Notes under the pieces: model-generated
Databases searched by the model: none
Told to the model about the DNA's origin: nothing
What the model saw: the letters and a program-made list of their open reading frames with translations, nothing else
Assembly: GCA_003550305.1 (NCBI GenBank)
Contig: QKYT01000535.1
Location: 12,792 to 35,547 of the forward strand
Direction of reading: 5' to 3'
Length of the DNA: 22,756 nt
Source: Glomus cerebriforme
Lineage: Eukaryota; Glomeromycota; Glomeromycetes; Glomerales; Glomeraceae
In this document: piece after piece, positions 1 through 9,657 of the stretch
How positions within the stretch are numbered: position 1 is the first letter of the stretch
Layout of the letters: the number at the start of each line of letters is the position of its first letter
Translations under genes and position numbers: made by a program

Positions 1-1577
1 ACGAAATTTGAAAATTGAGGGTAAGATGGTAAGTTATGTTAAACTGCGGCGCGGTTTTGCAAACACTGCACTGAACCGCAATCATGATATGATATATATA
101 ATATATATATAAAAACAGTCCCTGTTTTGCTGCATGATGCTAACCAAATTAATACCTACCTCCTTCCTTTTTGGGAATGCACCATTTAGCATAACAGCCA
201 ATCACAAGCGATAACACTATCAAATTGTCGATCAGCTGACACCAACAACTATATAGTGCATTCTGTATATAGTGTTAATGAATGGTATACTTGGACGTGT
301 TTGTTTTTTTATTCAGGATATAAAATTCAAACAAAATTTTATTCCGCCATCTTTCTTTTTTAAGTTTAAAAAAAATTAATTAAACAAATCTTTTATAATT
401 TAATTTTCCTATTGTAAACATTATTTATTATTTTCTTTCTTTTCCTTTAAGGAAAATAATGAATTATGATATTAAGAAATAAAAAATATTGAATTATTAT
501 GCCTTATCTCTAACTCGAAAAGAATCATCATGATATAAAGTATGAAAATATATTATTTCATTTTATACTAAAAGTCAAGCTATTAATTAATATTTCATAG
601 AATATTTTCAAATGTACTGTATTATCATATTATCTTTAATAATGAAATTTGATATTACTTACATAAATTGACAAATAATAAAAAAAAAGAGTATTTTGGT
701 ACAAGTATATATTCATAATTGGAATTAATACATTCAAAAAAGCTCATTTAATTACTTTTCAACTTAATTTTTAATTTATTATTAACATCATGGTTAAAAT
801 TTGCTTCAATGAAAAAAAAGTGGTTTACTTCATTTAATTTCAATTTTTGCGACGTTTTAAAACTTTTGATTATTGGAATTTATACTTCAAAAAATTTATT
901 TAATGTTTTTCCTTTTTTTTTAAATAAATGCAATAATATGTGAGCTTTATAAGTTTAATTAGACTTAGTGAGTTTTGAATACAGATCTTTTTAAAATTGT
1001 GAACAAATTTGGCTAGATTTTCAATCCAAGTCGCCTGTGACAAAAGAAAATAACAATCCTCTTTTAAGACGTTAAAATATTACATAATACGTTTTTCACT
1101 ATTGAAATCTACCATCTATACCTAAAATATGATTCAATCTAATAATATTTTTGGATAAAAAAAGAAAAAAAAAAGTGCGAATTGTTCCTTATATTTATTA
1201 AATAGTAAAATGATACAATTCCGGTCACAGACTTTCAAGTATAATTTGAGATGTGTAAGATTAATCTATATACTTTTAAGTTACATACAGTTGTCTCTTT
1301 TCATGATTTATATTTTATGTTAGCTGTTAGGTATTTAATTATTTGTAACTTAATCATATTAGTGTTAAAAATATTGACTGTGCAATTTATACTTATACAG
1401 GCTTCATATTTTATGAATACAGAAATTTAACATTTTTTTGTGAAAGTTAATGTTGGAAATTAAAAATATTGGCAAGAATTTTATTTTCTTTTTCTCATTT
1501 TTATCAGATGAAATTATTACAAACGTACAATTTTGTCTCTAAAATGTATTATTATTTGTTTTTAAAGTATTATCAAA
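1..1577. other. Gene-poor AT-rich stretch with a GC-rich patch at its left end
   Basis: I see no convincing open frame on either strand. The only compositional oddity is a GC-rich patch at about 43-82, where GCGGTT and AACCGC form a 6-bp inverted pair around a short spacer, in otherwise AT-rich DNA. It could be the edge of a transposable element extending left of the window. A small perfect hairpin (AAAACAG, three-base loop, CTGTTTT) lies at 112-128. Confidence 0.5.
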
Positions 1578-2260
1578 CTATAAGATATTAAATTTCTTTT
1601 CTATGATATGAAATACTTTATAATCTTCAATTGAAAAAAATTCTCAGTATCTCATCTTTTTTTCATATAAACTTTGTTGTTTAAACCAATTATAATTATA
1701 TTCTTTCGTCCAATCATTTTTACAAAAATATCAGTAGCAAATGTGGGACCACATTCAACGTGGTAAGATAAAGCTTTATTTTGATCTTCCACATGACTTA
1801 AAATTGCCTTTTTAAAATCATTCTTACTTTTCTATAACAGAATCACAGAAATATCTACAGTCAGACCTCTATATAGTCACAACCTCTATACAATCACATT
1901 TTCAGATTTTTTTACTATGTAACCGACTTTGTGACTATATAGAGGTCTGACTGTAGTTAGAATAATAAATAAAGAAAAAAAATCGATTTATGCATGAATA
2001 AAAACTGATAAAGCGTTGATATTCACTATAATATGTGCTAATTTCTTCGTGATGCAATTCTTGTGATACCATATATTTTGACCTAATTTTATGATCAAAA
2101 TTTCAAAATTTCAAATAGAATAATATATTTCTATGTAAATTTCATCTATTTTAATAAGGATTAAATTGTCTACAAAATCTGTCCTTTGGAAATCTACTTC
2201 CTTTTAAAAATTTTGATTTCGACAGAAATTTGTGATTTTTTTTTTGTCTTCCCCTTTTTT
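1578..2260 (-). pseudogene. Decayed TLDc-domain gene, 3' part, interrupted by a MITE
   Basis: On the minus strand, 1831 down to 1655 reads FKKAILSHVEDQNKAL and then CGPTF. This matches the C-terminal half of TLDc and the equivalent part of the intact TLDc gene in this window (ILSRV..ENKA..CGPTFG). An in-frame TGA follows at 1652-1654. The family C-terminus then resumes in another frame as IEDYKVFHIIEKK, ending at a TAG (1578-1580). A good splice acceptor (ttatag) precedes the last exon-like block at 1832. Upstream, about 2160-2240 can be read as KFLKGSRF..KDRF, a possible worn copy of the TLDc motif that reads RGSRDG in the intact gene, but this is weak. A 96-bp MITE lies between the two blocks, either in an old intron or as a later insertion. 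No BTB or BACK part is visible further upstream. The TLDc assignment of the last block is fairly sure; the upstream limit is a guess. Confidence 0.72.
1858..1953. mobile_element. 96-bp TA-flanked MITE with perfect terminal inverted repeats
   Basis: The ends are perfect inverted repeats starting CAGTCAGACCTC and finishing GAGGTCTGACTG. Together with flanking bases the perfect match covers 1855-1880 and 1931-1956, 26 bp each. TA dinucleotides flank both ends (1856-1857 and 1954-1955), which is the Tc1/mariner/pogo-type target-site duplication. Just inside the left end the terminal motif is partly repeated in tandem (ACCTCTATATAGTCACA then ACCTCTATACAATCACA), as transposase-binding subterminal repeats often are. 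There is no room for a transposase, so movement would need one supplied in trans. It sits inside the TLDc relic. Confidence 0.88.
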
Positions 2261-2261
2261 A

Positions 2262-2968
2262 ATAAAATTTATTAAAATGAGTTACATTATAAATTTAAAT
2301 AATCTTAATTTCTTATGTGATTTATGTTTTTTATTATTTTTAAATATTTGTTAATAATTTTTTAAATTAGTATTGCACACAAGTTTTAAAAACTGCCATA
2401 ATGATATTTGGACACTAAATTGTTTCTATCCAGGTTACCACTGTAATAGAGGCTTAGTAACAATTTTATCAAATTGGTGGGTGCATTGTCAAAAAAATAA
2501 AGTCTTAAAATTTCTATTATTGTGATGAAATTTTATTACATTGCTTTTTATATATTTAAAAGTAAGATTTGATGTGCCAGGTTAAGATTAAATTTATTAC
2601 GAGCGAAGTAGGTAAGATAAGAGTTACATCAGGTTAGGGTAGAATAAGAATTATTTATTTATAGATACATACAATGTTATATTGATTAAAAATTAGAAAT
2701 CAGCCAATAAATAAATCGAAATCAAAAAAAAAATTTGTTTTATAGCTGTTTTTTAATTTTAAAATCCATTTAAACTAAATATAATAATTCATCTTAATAT
2801 GCCAAAAACAAGTAATGAATAAACTTTAATGAAGCAAAAGTGAAATCTTAACTCCTAATTTAATATACTGTATTTTCTAAAAAATTTTGATTGCGTATAT
2901 AATATTATTTCATAAGCTTTTTTATGTGAATACTTTAAAATGCTTCTTATTTACTCAAAATTCATCTC
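2262..2968. other. Intergenic stretch; 3' side holds possible remnants of the F-box gene tail
   Basis: No independent gene is visible. On the minus strand just downstream of the F-box stop, out-of-frame fragments resemble the lost C-terminus of that family: RDEF then VNKKHFKVFT at about 2908-2960, and YIKLGV at about 2848-2872. The rest is AT-rich sequence with no recognised feature. Confidence 0.4.
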
Positions 2969-4093
2969 TCACCAAATTTCAACACTTTCTAAATATTGAC
3001 AACTCTTATAAAGTAATTTCACCTTTTCTGAATTATTATTTTCAAATCCAATGGTTAGTTTTTTAAGATTTGGACAAAATTTAGTAATAGCCAAATACAA
3101 TGAATTATCACAATCAAGAACATATAATTCTTTTAAAGTTTTTCCATTGTTTTCTAAGAATGTTGTTAATAATTGACATGTACATGTACTTTGAATTTTT
3201 AAAATTTGTAATTTTGGAAAAATAGCATATTGTAATTCTTCAAAATTCTTAAAAAATTCATCATATTCAAATGATAATCTAAGTTCTTGTAAATTTATGA
3301 ATTTAATGATAAATGACAATGAAATATTATGTCTTATTCCCCAAAGATATAAATTACTTAAATTATTAGGATTTGTAAATGAAGAATTTATATCTTTCAA
3401 ATTTTCGTCATCTATATCATATCCATCATAACTTATGCCCAAATACTTTAAATTTTTTTGAGAAGAAATTAAATCTGATAAACCTTTTGAAATAACTTGT
3501 ACAACAGATATGTTTAATGATAATATATTGTGACATATTTGAGATAGTTGATAAAAAAATTCTGATGAAATGTTTGAACTGCAAGATAATTTTGAGAGAT
3601 TTTTTAAACAACATTTTGCTCCAGGATAAAAATCAAAAGTTGTATTTAAATAACTCTGAAAATCTAATTCTTTTAAAGAACTAATTTGAATCATAAACAA
3701 TTTAAGTATTTCTTGTGCCAATATAGATGTATTATTGATTAAATTTTGTAGTAAAATAGATTGTTGATTTCTAAGAATCTGTTCAAGTTTGTAATGAACT
3801 TGATCAATTGACAGAACTTTACAAAATGATGCATAATTAAACATTGGAGGTTTTGAAGTTGGATTTGAAATAATAATTCCATTCTTATATAAAATTTCTT
3901 TTGACTCGTTTGGAAGACATGCAATTAAGGTATGAAAATTTGAATCATGATATTTTTCAACATTTCTCCAAAAAATTTTCAATGAAACTTCACACCAAAG
4001 TCGATTAACCAATAAACATGAATGTAAAGTAATTATATCATCTTCTAAATATTCAAAAATCTCATTTAAGCAATCAACGGGAAGCTGGACCAT
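2969..4093 (-). CDS. F-box protein with leucine-rich repeats, C-terminus probably truncated
   Basis: This is a single 374-aa open frame with an ATG start. Residues 2-45 are a typical F-box (QLPVDCLNEIFEYL, then LHSCLLVNRLWCEVSLKIFWRN), the segment that binds Skp1 in SCF ubiquitin ligases. From about residue 140 to the end there are irregular leucine-rich repeats (LSKLSC..., LKYLGISYDG, LQELRLSFEY, LKKLTIGFEN), a likely substrate-binding surface. No signal peptide or membrane segment is seen. The frame ends at LESVEIW followed by TGA. Out-of-frame sequence just after it resembles the further C-terminal tail I associate with this expanded fungal F-box family, so a frameshift may have removed the tail. 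The protein may still fold because F-box and most repeats are intact. The F-box assignment is firm; the SCF role is by family; truncation is inference. Confidence 0.9.
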   Translation of the reverse strand: MVQLPVDCLNEIFEYLEDDIITLHSCLLVNRLWCEVSLKIFWRNVEKYHDSNFHTLIACLPNESKEILYKNGIIISNPTSKPPMFNYASFCKVLSIDQVHYKLEQILRNQQSILLQNLINNTSILAQEILKLFMIQISSLKELDFQSYLNTTFDFYPGAKCCLKNLSKLSCSSNISSEFFYQLSQICHNILSLNISVVQVISKGLSDLISSQKNLKYLGISYDGYDIDDENLKDINSSFTNPNNLSNLYLWGIRHNISLSFIIKFINLQELRLSFEYDEFFKNFEELQYAIFPKLQILKIQSTCTCQLLTTFLENNGKTLKELYVLDCDNSLYLAITKFCPNLKKLTIGFENNNSEKVKLLYKSCQYLESVEIW

Positions 4094-4679
4094 TTTGTTT
4101 AAATGAATTAAATGAAAAATGTGATACTTATATAATTATCATAAAAAGTTATGTAGTTTTACTAATTAATACTCATATATGTATGTGATGGATAATAATG
4201 AAATTCGGAAAAAAAGTAGTTATTAAAAATAATTAGGCTAACGAAAATTAGAAAATTTTCAATTATATAAATATAAAGATAAAGCATGTACTGTACATAT
4301 TCGTAATATGCAATAAAAAATCTTGCTATTATAATCCTAATAATGTAAAATTTTTAGGTATTATTAATGCTTTATACATGGGTTATATATAACATGTAAA
4401 TATACCACATTTCCCATGATCATAAAGATAATCATGAAATTTTAAAAGAAAAAGATGTCACTCAATAGTTGTATTAAACGATTATTTTTAATATGAAATA
4501 CGCTATGGCCAGTATTATATTTGTCATATTGATGATATTATAATATACTTTGACTTGTTTTGAATACCACGAACAATGTATTTTTGCTTGACATGATTCA
4601 TCATGCTTAAATTATTGTATTATTATTAACTTTTACTCATTTTCTATATTCATATTAATTTTTCATATTTTCTTTTTCT
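4094..4679. other. Intergenic, upstream of the F-box gene; no gene seen
   Basis: AT-rich sequence that should contain the promoter of the minus-strand F-box gene. No core promoter element can be assigned with confidence. A short palindrome, atgtactgtacat, lies near 4286. Confidence 0.4.
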
Positions 4680-4746
4680 CATATCAGGAAAGGAAAAGCC
4701 AGTCAGATAGTTGAGTACCTCCTAACTCATCTTCTTATACACTGTA
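4680..4746 (+). repeat. Dispersed hairpin repeat, copy A (single, worn)
   Basis: The core GTCAGATAGTTGAGTACCTCC is shared with copies near 15.6, 15.7, 21.0, 21.15 and 22.15 kb. It is preceded by CATATCAGGAAAGGAAAAG and followed by TCTTATACACTGTA, the same order as in the tandem copies at 15.5 kb. The 3' arm of the main hairpin is worn here. The sequence downstream differs from that after the other copies, so the head motif is attached to a different body. Confidence 0.75.
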
Positions 4747-4798
4747 TTGATTACTTTAATTATGAACTTGTATAGTGCCAACACCCATACCAATAGTG

Positions 4799-5215
4799 AT
4801 GGCTAATATGGCAAAATTTGGAAGCAGTGAAGATTCGATGAATTACAAAAAAGAAAATCAGATTCTTTCATGGACGTAAGTAGAACTTTATGATTCAGCT
4901 AGCAAAAGATCAAAAGATGATGAAACGAAACTACTAACAGAACAAATATAACATAATATTGAATAACAAAATTATTGATGAACTTCCAGTAGAAGATGGG
5001 TTTACCAACTATTTCTTCATCATCAGCTAATGCTTCTTTACTATGTCTTCACTATCAGCTGTTGCTCCTTTACCAACCTATTGTGGAAAAATTTTTTCGA
5101 TATAATGCTATATGAATTGAGAAAGGAAGAATTAAAGGAGGAAATAAAATTGGATTATAAGATGGAAATGATCAAACAAGTAGGCATAGCAAAAAAAAAT
5201 AAAACAATATATTGA
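4799..5215 (+). pseudogene. Decayed coding-like sequence after the repeat, unrecognised
   Basis: From an ATG at 4799 the frame reads a 26-residue peptide starting MANMAKFGSSEDSMNYKKEN, then TAA, then VELYDSASKRSKDDETKLL and another stop. Further on, around 5110-5215, another frame gives a charged Lys/Glu-rich stretch (ELRKEELKEEIKLDYKMEM) that would be helical. There is no recognisable domain. Its position directly after a dispersed-repeat head suggests the dead body of a repeated element, but chance open reading in A-rich DNA is possible. Confidence 0.3.
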
Positions 5216-5767
5216 AATAACAATACTTTTATGGATGATACAAACATAATAGATAATTCAGAATAGGAAATTTCACAACTTTAGAGCATGTAGAAGGAAT
5301 ATGTTATGAAACTATGGGATGGTAAAAGTTGATGGATAAACCAAATGGTCAAAAACATAGAAAACTTTCAAATACGAAAACTAGGTGAATGGGATAAATA
5401 ACGATAAAGAAATGGGTATAATCACAGAAATTAGAATTGAATAATTAAATATAGAAAATTATCTTTTATCGCCATTGCGTTTTATCGCAGCCAATAATTT
5501 TGGCTGGAATTAAGGTTTGGTTAGGGTTATAATTGAATTTGAAAAAATAATTGGCAGCATGATTAAATTAGTATTTTTTTAAAGAAATGTATGTGAGATT
5601 AGCACATAAATATATCGTCATGGAATATTTAATATAATTTTTGCAAAAAAATTTGTGGAAGTTGATGTTTAAAATTTAGGCAACTAATAGATATAATACA
5701 AGTATCTCATAGAAAAACGCAAAATTTTATTTATTTAAAAGATAATTTTTTTTTTAAAAAAAAATGG
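5216..5767. other. Intergenic A-rich stretch, no gene seen
   Basis: Purine-rich on the plus strand up to about 5460 and similar in texture to the decayed repeat bodies elsewhere in the window. After that it is AT-rich, with two TTTATCGC copies near 5465 and 5480. No supported gene. Confidence 0.4.
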
Positions 5768-5838
5768 TTTATCCCTTAATTTGTAGGTTGTGACGTATCA
5801 CTATTTAACGCAGGCTGTATTACAAATTAAGGGATAAA
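5768..5838. repeat. Perfect 18-bp inverted repeat with 35-bp spacer
   Basis: TTTATCCCTTAATTTGTA (5768-5785) is exactly repeated in reverse complement at 5821-5838. The spacer contains GTGACGTATCAC, with its own GTGA/TCAC arms and a CRE-like TGACGTA core. The structure ends about 143 bp before the BTB-TLDc start codon, so it lies in the promoter or 5' untranslated region. It could be a very short MITE (no target-site duplication is obvious), a cruciform or RNA hairpin, or a dyad operator. Confidence 0.85.
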
Positions 5839-5981
5839 GTAGTGACACAATGCATACACGTGGTCAAAATACTGTACGATTTACGATTGCGTAACTTTTG
5901 ATTCAAATAAAGTTTGGCTATCACAAATTAGGATTAATTTTTTTTTTCTTTCTTTTTTAAATTATTAAACCGTAGTATATA

Positions 5982-7479
5982 ATGAATGATAATAAACTTT
6001 TACCAAAATTATCTCAAAATTTGCTCGAAATTTTAAATGATGAAGAATATTATGATATTACAATTGAAGTTGGTAAAGACCCTTATGTGAAAATATTTCG
6101 TTCACATATGGTCATTTTGTATTATCGTTCTTCTTATTTGAAAAGAACTTTGTCAACTATTAAAAAGAAAAATGATGGAACTTTAGCACATATTAAACTA
6201 CCTGAAATTTTACCAGAAATTTTTCACATAATCTTAAGGTAATGAATTATTATTTATATATTTATTAATTTTTAACAGCCTTTTTTTCTCATTATTTATT
6301 TATTTATTTATTTGTTTTAGATATATTTATGGAGGAAGACTCTCTTTGGAGGAATATGATATTTCGGATATCATTAAAATTTTGGATGCAGCTAGCAAAC
6401 TTAGTCTTCAAGAATTAATCAACTATTTACAATCCTATTTGATTGAAAAAAAAACAAATTGGATCGAACAAAATTTTAATTTGATATATCAAATAAGTTT
6501 TGAAAATGATTCTTTCTTGGAACTTCAAAAATATTGTTCTAATTTAATATCCAAAGAACCAGATAAAATATTTAAATCATTAAATTTTTCTTCAATTTCA
6601 GAAAAACTTTTGACATTACTTCTTCAAAATGATAATCTTCAATTAAGAGAAATTCAAGTTTGGGAATATGTGCTTAAATGGGGACTTGCTCAAAATCCAG
6701 AACTTCCTTCTGATGTCATAAACTATTCAGAAGATGATTTAAGTGCTTTAAAAAATACCCTACAACAATTTATTCCATTTGTTAAATTTTATAATTTAAC
6801 TTCAAAAGAATTTTTGGATAAAGTATTTCCTTATAGAGAAATTTTACCTAAGGAATTATGTTCAGACTTATTGAAAACTTTTTTAAGTCTTTTGGATCCC
6901 AATAGCAAGCCAAATGATAAATTAAAACCTCATATGGCTAAAAAGATTAATTTAAGAACCGTTGATTCAAAAATTATTACATATCAACATGTTGAATTAA
7001 TATCAAAATGGATTGATAAATTAGACCTGTCAACTTCTTCATATGAATTCAAATTATTGTTTCGTGGTTCTCGTGATGGACTTACTTCTAATGATTTTCA
7101 TAAAGTTTGTGATGGTCGATCTCGCACTGTAACAGTTGTTAAAGTGGAAGGTAGTAACGAAATTCTTGGAGGATATAATCCAATTGAATGGAAGTCTCCT
7201 GATGATTATTTATATGGCATCACCAAAGATAGTTTTATATTCTCTTTTGAAAATAATAAAATTGAAAATTGTATTTTAAGTCGTGTGATTGATGAAAATA
7301 AAGCTATATATCATAGTAATTACTGCGGACCAACATTTGGTAATGGAGATCTTGTCTTATTTAATCGATTTGTTTTGGGAGGTGATGGTTGTAACTTAAA
7401 AGAATCTTATGATAAATCGATCAGAAAAATTGAAGGTAGATTTAATATAGAAGAATGCGAAGTATTTCAAATTGTATAA
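5982..7479 (+). CDS. BTB-BACK-TLDc protein, two exons
   Basis: Coding exons are 5982-6238 and 6321-7479 (471 aa). The splice joins AG to A (Arg86) and gives the continuous BTB end FHIILRYIYGG; without splicing, the frame stops just inside the intron. Residues about 1-110 are a BTB/POZ domain (YYDITIEVGKDPYVKIFRSH, then ILYYRSSYLKRTL), a dimerisation and Cul3-binding fold. About 130-210 resembles BACK. About 300-471 is a TLDc domain, with YEFKLLFRGSRDG at about 327-339, EILGGYNPIEW, DSFIFSF and CGPTFG at 421-426. Family knowledge links BTB-BACK proteins to Cul3 ligase substrate choice. TLDc proteins are linked to oxidative-stress protection and V-ATPase regulation. The actual role here is unknown. 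All domain landmarks are present, so it looks functional, unlike the two TLDc relics in the window. Confidence 0.95.
6239..6320 (+). other. 82-bp intron in the BTB-TLDc gene
   Basis: Starts GTAATGA and ends TTGTTTTAG, with pyrimidine-rich sequence and TTTA repeats near the 3' end. It is a phase-2 intron. Removal restores the conserved BTB segment ending in YIYGG, which is strong support for the splice sites. Confidence 0.93.
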
Positions 7480-7636
7480 GATTGAAGTTTAATATCTAAC
7501 AAGTGTCTGACAGAAATAATAAATATCTTTTCAAAAAATTATTTTTTAAATATATTGTTTCACTGCCCATTTTTTTTCTTACCACAAATGAATTCAAGAG
7601 AGTCATGACATTAAGCGTGGTTGATGATTTAATCTC

Positions 7637-7639
<3 letters not shown>

Positions 7640-7670
<31 letters not shown>

Positions 7671-7690
7671 NTTTTTTTTTTTTTTTTTTT
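7640..7690. repeat. 51-base poly-T tract containing one N
   Basis: Uninterrupted T on both sides of an ambiguous base at 7671. It lies 161 bp after the BTB-TLDc stop codon. It may be a long mononucleotide run, or the poly-A tail of a retroposed minus-strand sequence. The N suggests that reads could not resolve its length, so the true length is uncertain. Confidence 0.85.
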
Positions 7691-8658
7691 GCATTATTAT
7701 AAATTTATTTTTCTCTTTCATTAATAGATTGCCAATATTATTAAATGTAGCGTTCCTAATTATATTGAAGACTTGAATTTAGTAGTAATCGTTATATAAA
7801 ATAAATTTTATCAAATATATAATAACCATAAAAAATCAGATGGGCGGGTTTAGTTCACTCTAAATATATGATGTTTGTTCTTTGCATGAGTTACGGATCA
7901 ATTGAATTTTTTTTAAATTTTAGCTTACGGTAAAAACAAAATAATTTAATAAAAAAAAACTTGTTCCAACCCATCCGACATTAAGATATGTGATATTATG
8001 AAATATATAATTACTAATTTTTTATTATTTTTCAGTGGTTTTTTATATTGGTATTTCTTATAAAATCCATTTCTTTTTTTTTTTGTAGTTTTCTTATTTG
8101 CCAAGACATCTTTAAAGGTAAAAATTTTAAAAATGGTTTTAATAAACTTTTATTATTCTTCACTGGTCGAAGATATATAGTTTTGTTGTAGCATTACAAA
8201 CTTGGGAATACCTTATATCCGAAACTTGACATGTCTGGTATTCATATGGTATTAAAATATTTTAACTTTTTTTACGGTAATTATTTATTTATAATTTTAA
8301 TATTTTGGTTTGAAATAATAGAATAATAATACTGTACAGATGTATAATTTTTTTAAATATTTGTTAAATTCGGATAATGTATATTGTTCTAATTTATTTT
8401 TTTTAATAGGTAATAATACAAGTTTTCATTCAGAAGAACAGGATGAATTAAAAATTCCTGATAGTAAGATTTGTATTTTTATTTTTACCATAAGTTCAAG
8501 TGTATATAGGTTTTTTTGGTTGTATTTTTTTGCTTTAACTACTTTAACTAACCAGTCCATTTTCCTCTTTTTTTTTTCTCTTCATTTTGGTTGCTGTTTG
8601 CTTTGCTCTTTTTTTCGTTCTTTTTTTTTGTTTTTGTTTTGTTTTCCCTTATTTTTGC
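7691..8658. other. Intergenic stretch without a supported gene
   Basis: AT-rich with T runs. Short blocks flanked by consensus-like acceptor and donor sites occur (8089-8116 and about 8411-8463), but they do not join into a recognisable protein. A GC-richer motif (GATGGGCGGGTTTAG near 7841) and a partial inverse (CCAACCCATCCGAC near 7966) might be worn transposon ends. Confidence 0.35.
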
Positions 8659-8846
8659 TCCTTTATTTTCGCCTATATTCTGTCTATTCTCTTATATTAT
8701 TTTCGCCTATATTACTCCATTATTTTCGCCTATTCTCCTCTTCAATTTTTCTCCTTTATTTTCACCCACTCTCCTCCTTTATTTTCATTTAAATTCCTCC
8801 TTTATTTCCACCTAAATTCCTTCCTTGTTTTCACTCATTTTCCTTT
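8659..8846 (+). repeat. Pyrimidine-rich minisatellite, about 23-bp unit
   Basis: Degenerate tandem units resembling TCCTTTATTTTCACCTAAATTCC, about eight in a row. The left units carry TTTTCGCCTATATT and the right units TTTTCACTCA or TTTCCACCTAAA. Almost all pyrimidine on the plus strand. The long open frames across it (Phe/Leu/Ser-rich) are a by-product of this composition and are not annotated as genes. Confidence 0.75.
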
Positions 8847-8859
8847 ATTCTTTAAATAG

Positions 8860-9657
8860 GGTTGATTTTTATGAATATGTATTTTCAGTTTAACAAATAA
8901 TTAATGTATATTTTATGGTGTATTTTTTTTGGTTAAATAATATTAAGTTGTAAAAAAATTTTGTAAATAAATAAATAACTTCATTAAAAATATCCACGTT
9001 TAGAAATTATCAGTTAATCATTTTATTTTATTTTATTTAATATTTATTCGCATATCAATATCAGTTAATCATAAAAATGTGTTGGGTCAAATAAATTATG
9101 TTTTTATTTTTTTATTTTTTATTTTGCAAGGGTCTATCTAATTGTACATCTGAGATACGAACGCATAAAAGCACTTATACGAAATAGATTAAAACAATAG
9201 AAAATTCCCCGGAGGAAACGCTTTGTCTAAAAAGGTATTATAACAGGTTAGGCATAGCCACCCAGTGCAGAAGAAAAAGAAAAAGGAGAAGAAAGAAATA
9301 TAAAGAAAATAAAGAAATAAAATCTATGGCGTTGCAGAGTGTTGTTATGTTGAGTTGAATTGGGTCTATTTGTAGATTGTGTGTTGGAGATCGAACAAAT
9401 TAGAATAAATTAGCCAATCAAAAAAAATTATAACCACGTGATTTAACATGAGGTCATCATGTTCGAAAAATTGGTTTATTGTACAATCGTAACACTAATT
9501 ATGTACAGTTTTTATTTATAGTGACACAATACATGCATAACCTTATTAACCTGATTTGGTTTCTTTGAATAACCAATATGCCGATCAAATATTTAAAATG
9601 ATAAAAAAAAAAAAATTTTATACAAAACTATTTACTTAAATTTGAAAAAGACTAGAA
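8860..9657. other. Intergenic stretch upstream of the Sel1-kinase gene
   Basis: No gene seen. The motif ATCAGTTAATCAT occurs twice (near 9008 and 9060). A purine-rich GAAGAAAAAGAAAAAGGAG run lies at about 9270-9320. The last few hundred bases must contain the promoter and leader of the Sel1-kinase gene, but no core element can be assigned. Confidence 0.4.

Noticed and set aside
5515..5530. Telomere-like TTAGGG
   Set aside because: Single copy only, no array.
7503..7724. Open frame running through the poly-T tract
   Set aside because: Most of it is polyphenylalanine from T runs, with an N in the middle; not a protein gene.
7838..7985. Possible transposon with GATGGG.../...CCCATC ends
   Set aside because: The two ends match over only a short, imperfect stretch and no target-site duplication was seen; too weak to annotate as an element.
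8089..8463. Short blocks with acceptor and donor-like sites (TTTTCTTATTTGCCAAGACA..., GNNTSFHSEEQDELKIPD)
   Set aside because: They do not join in frame into a recognisable protein, and GT/AG sites are common in AT-rich DNA.
8340..8859. Long Phe/Leu/Ser-rich open frames (up to 150 aa)
   Set aside because: They arise from pyrimidine-rich tandem repeats, overlap in several frames and show no domain. Composition explains the openness.
9120..9400. Possible small RNA gene (GGGTCTAT... repeated near 9130 and 9361)
   Set aside because: No match in memory to tRNA box motifs, U snRNAs, SRP or 5S rRNA; the similarity between the two stretches is short and imperfect.
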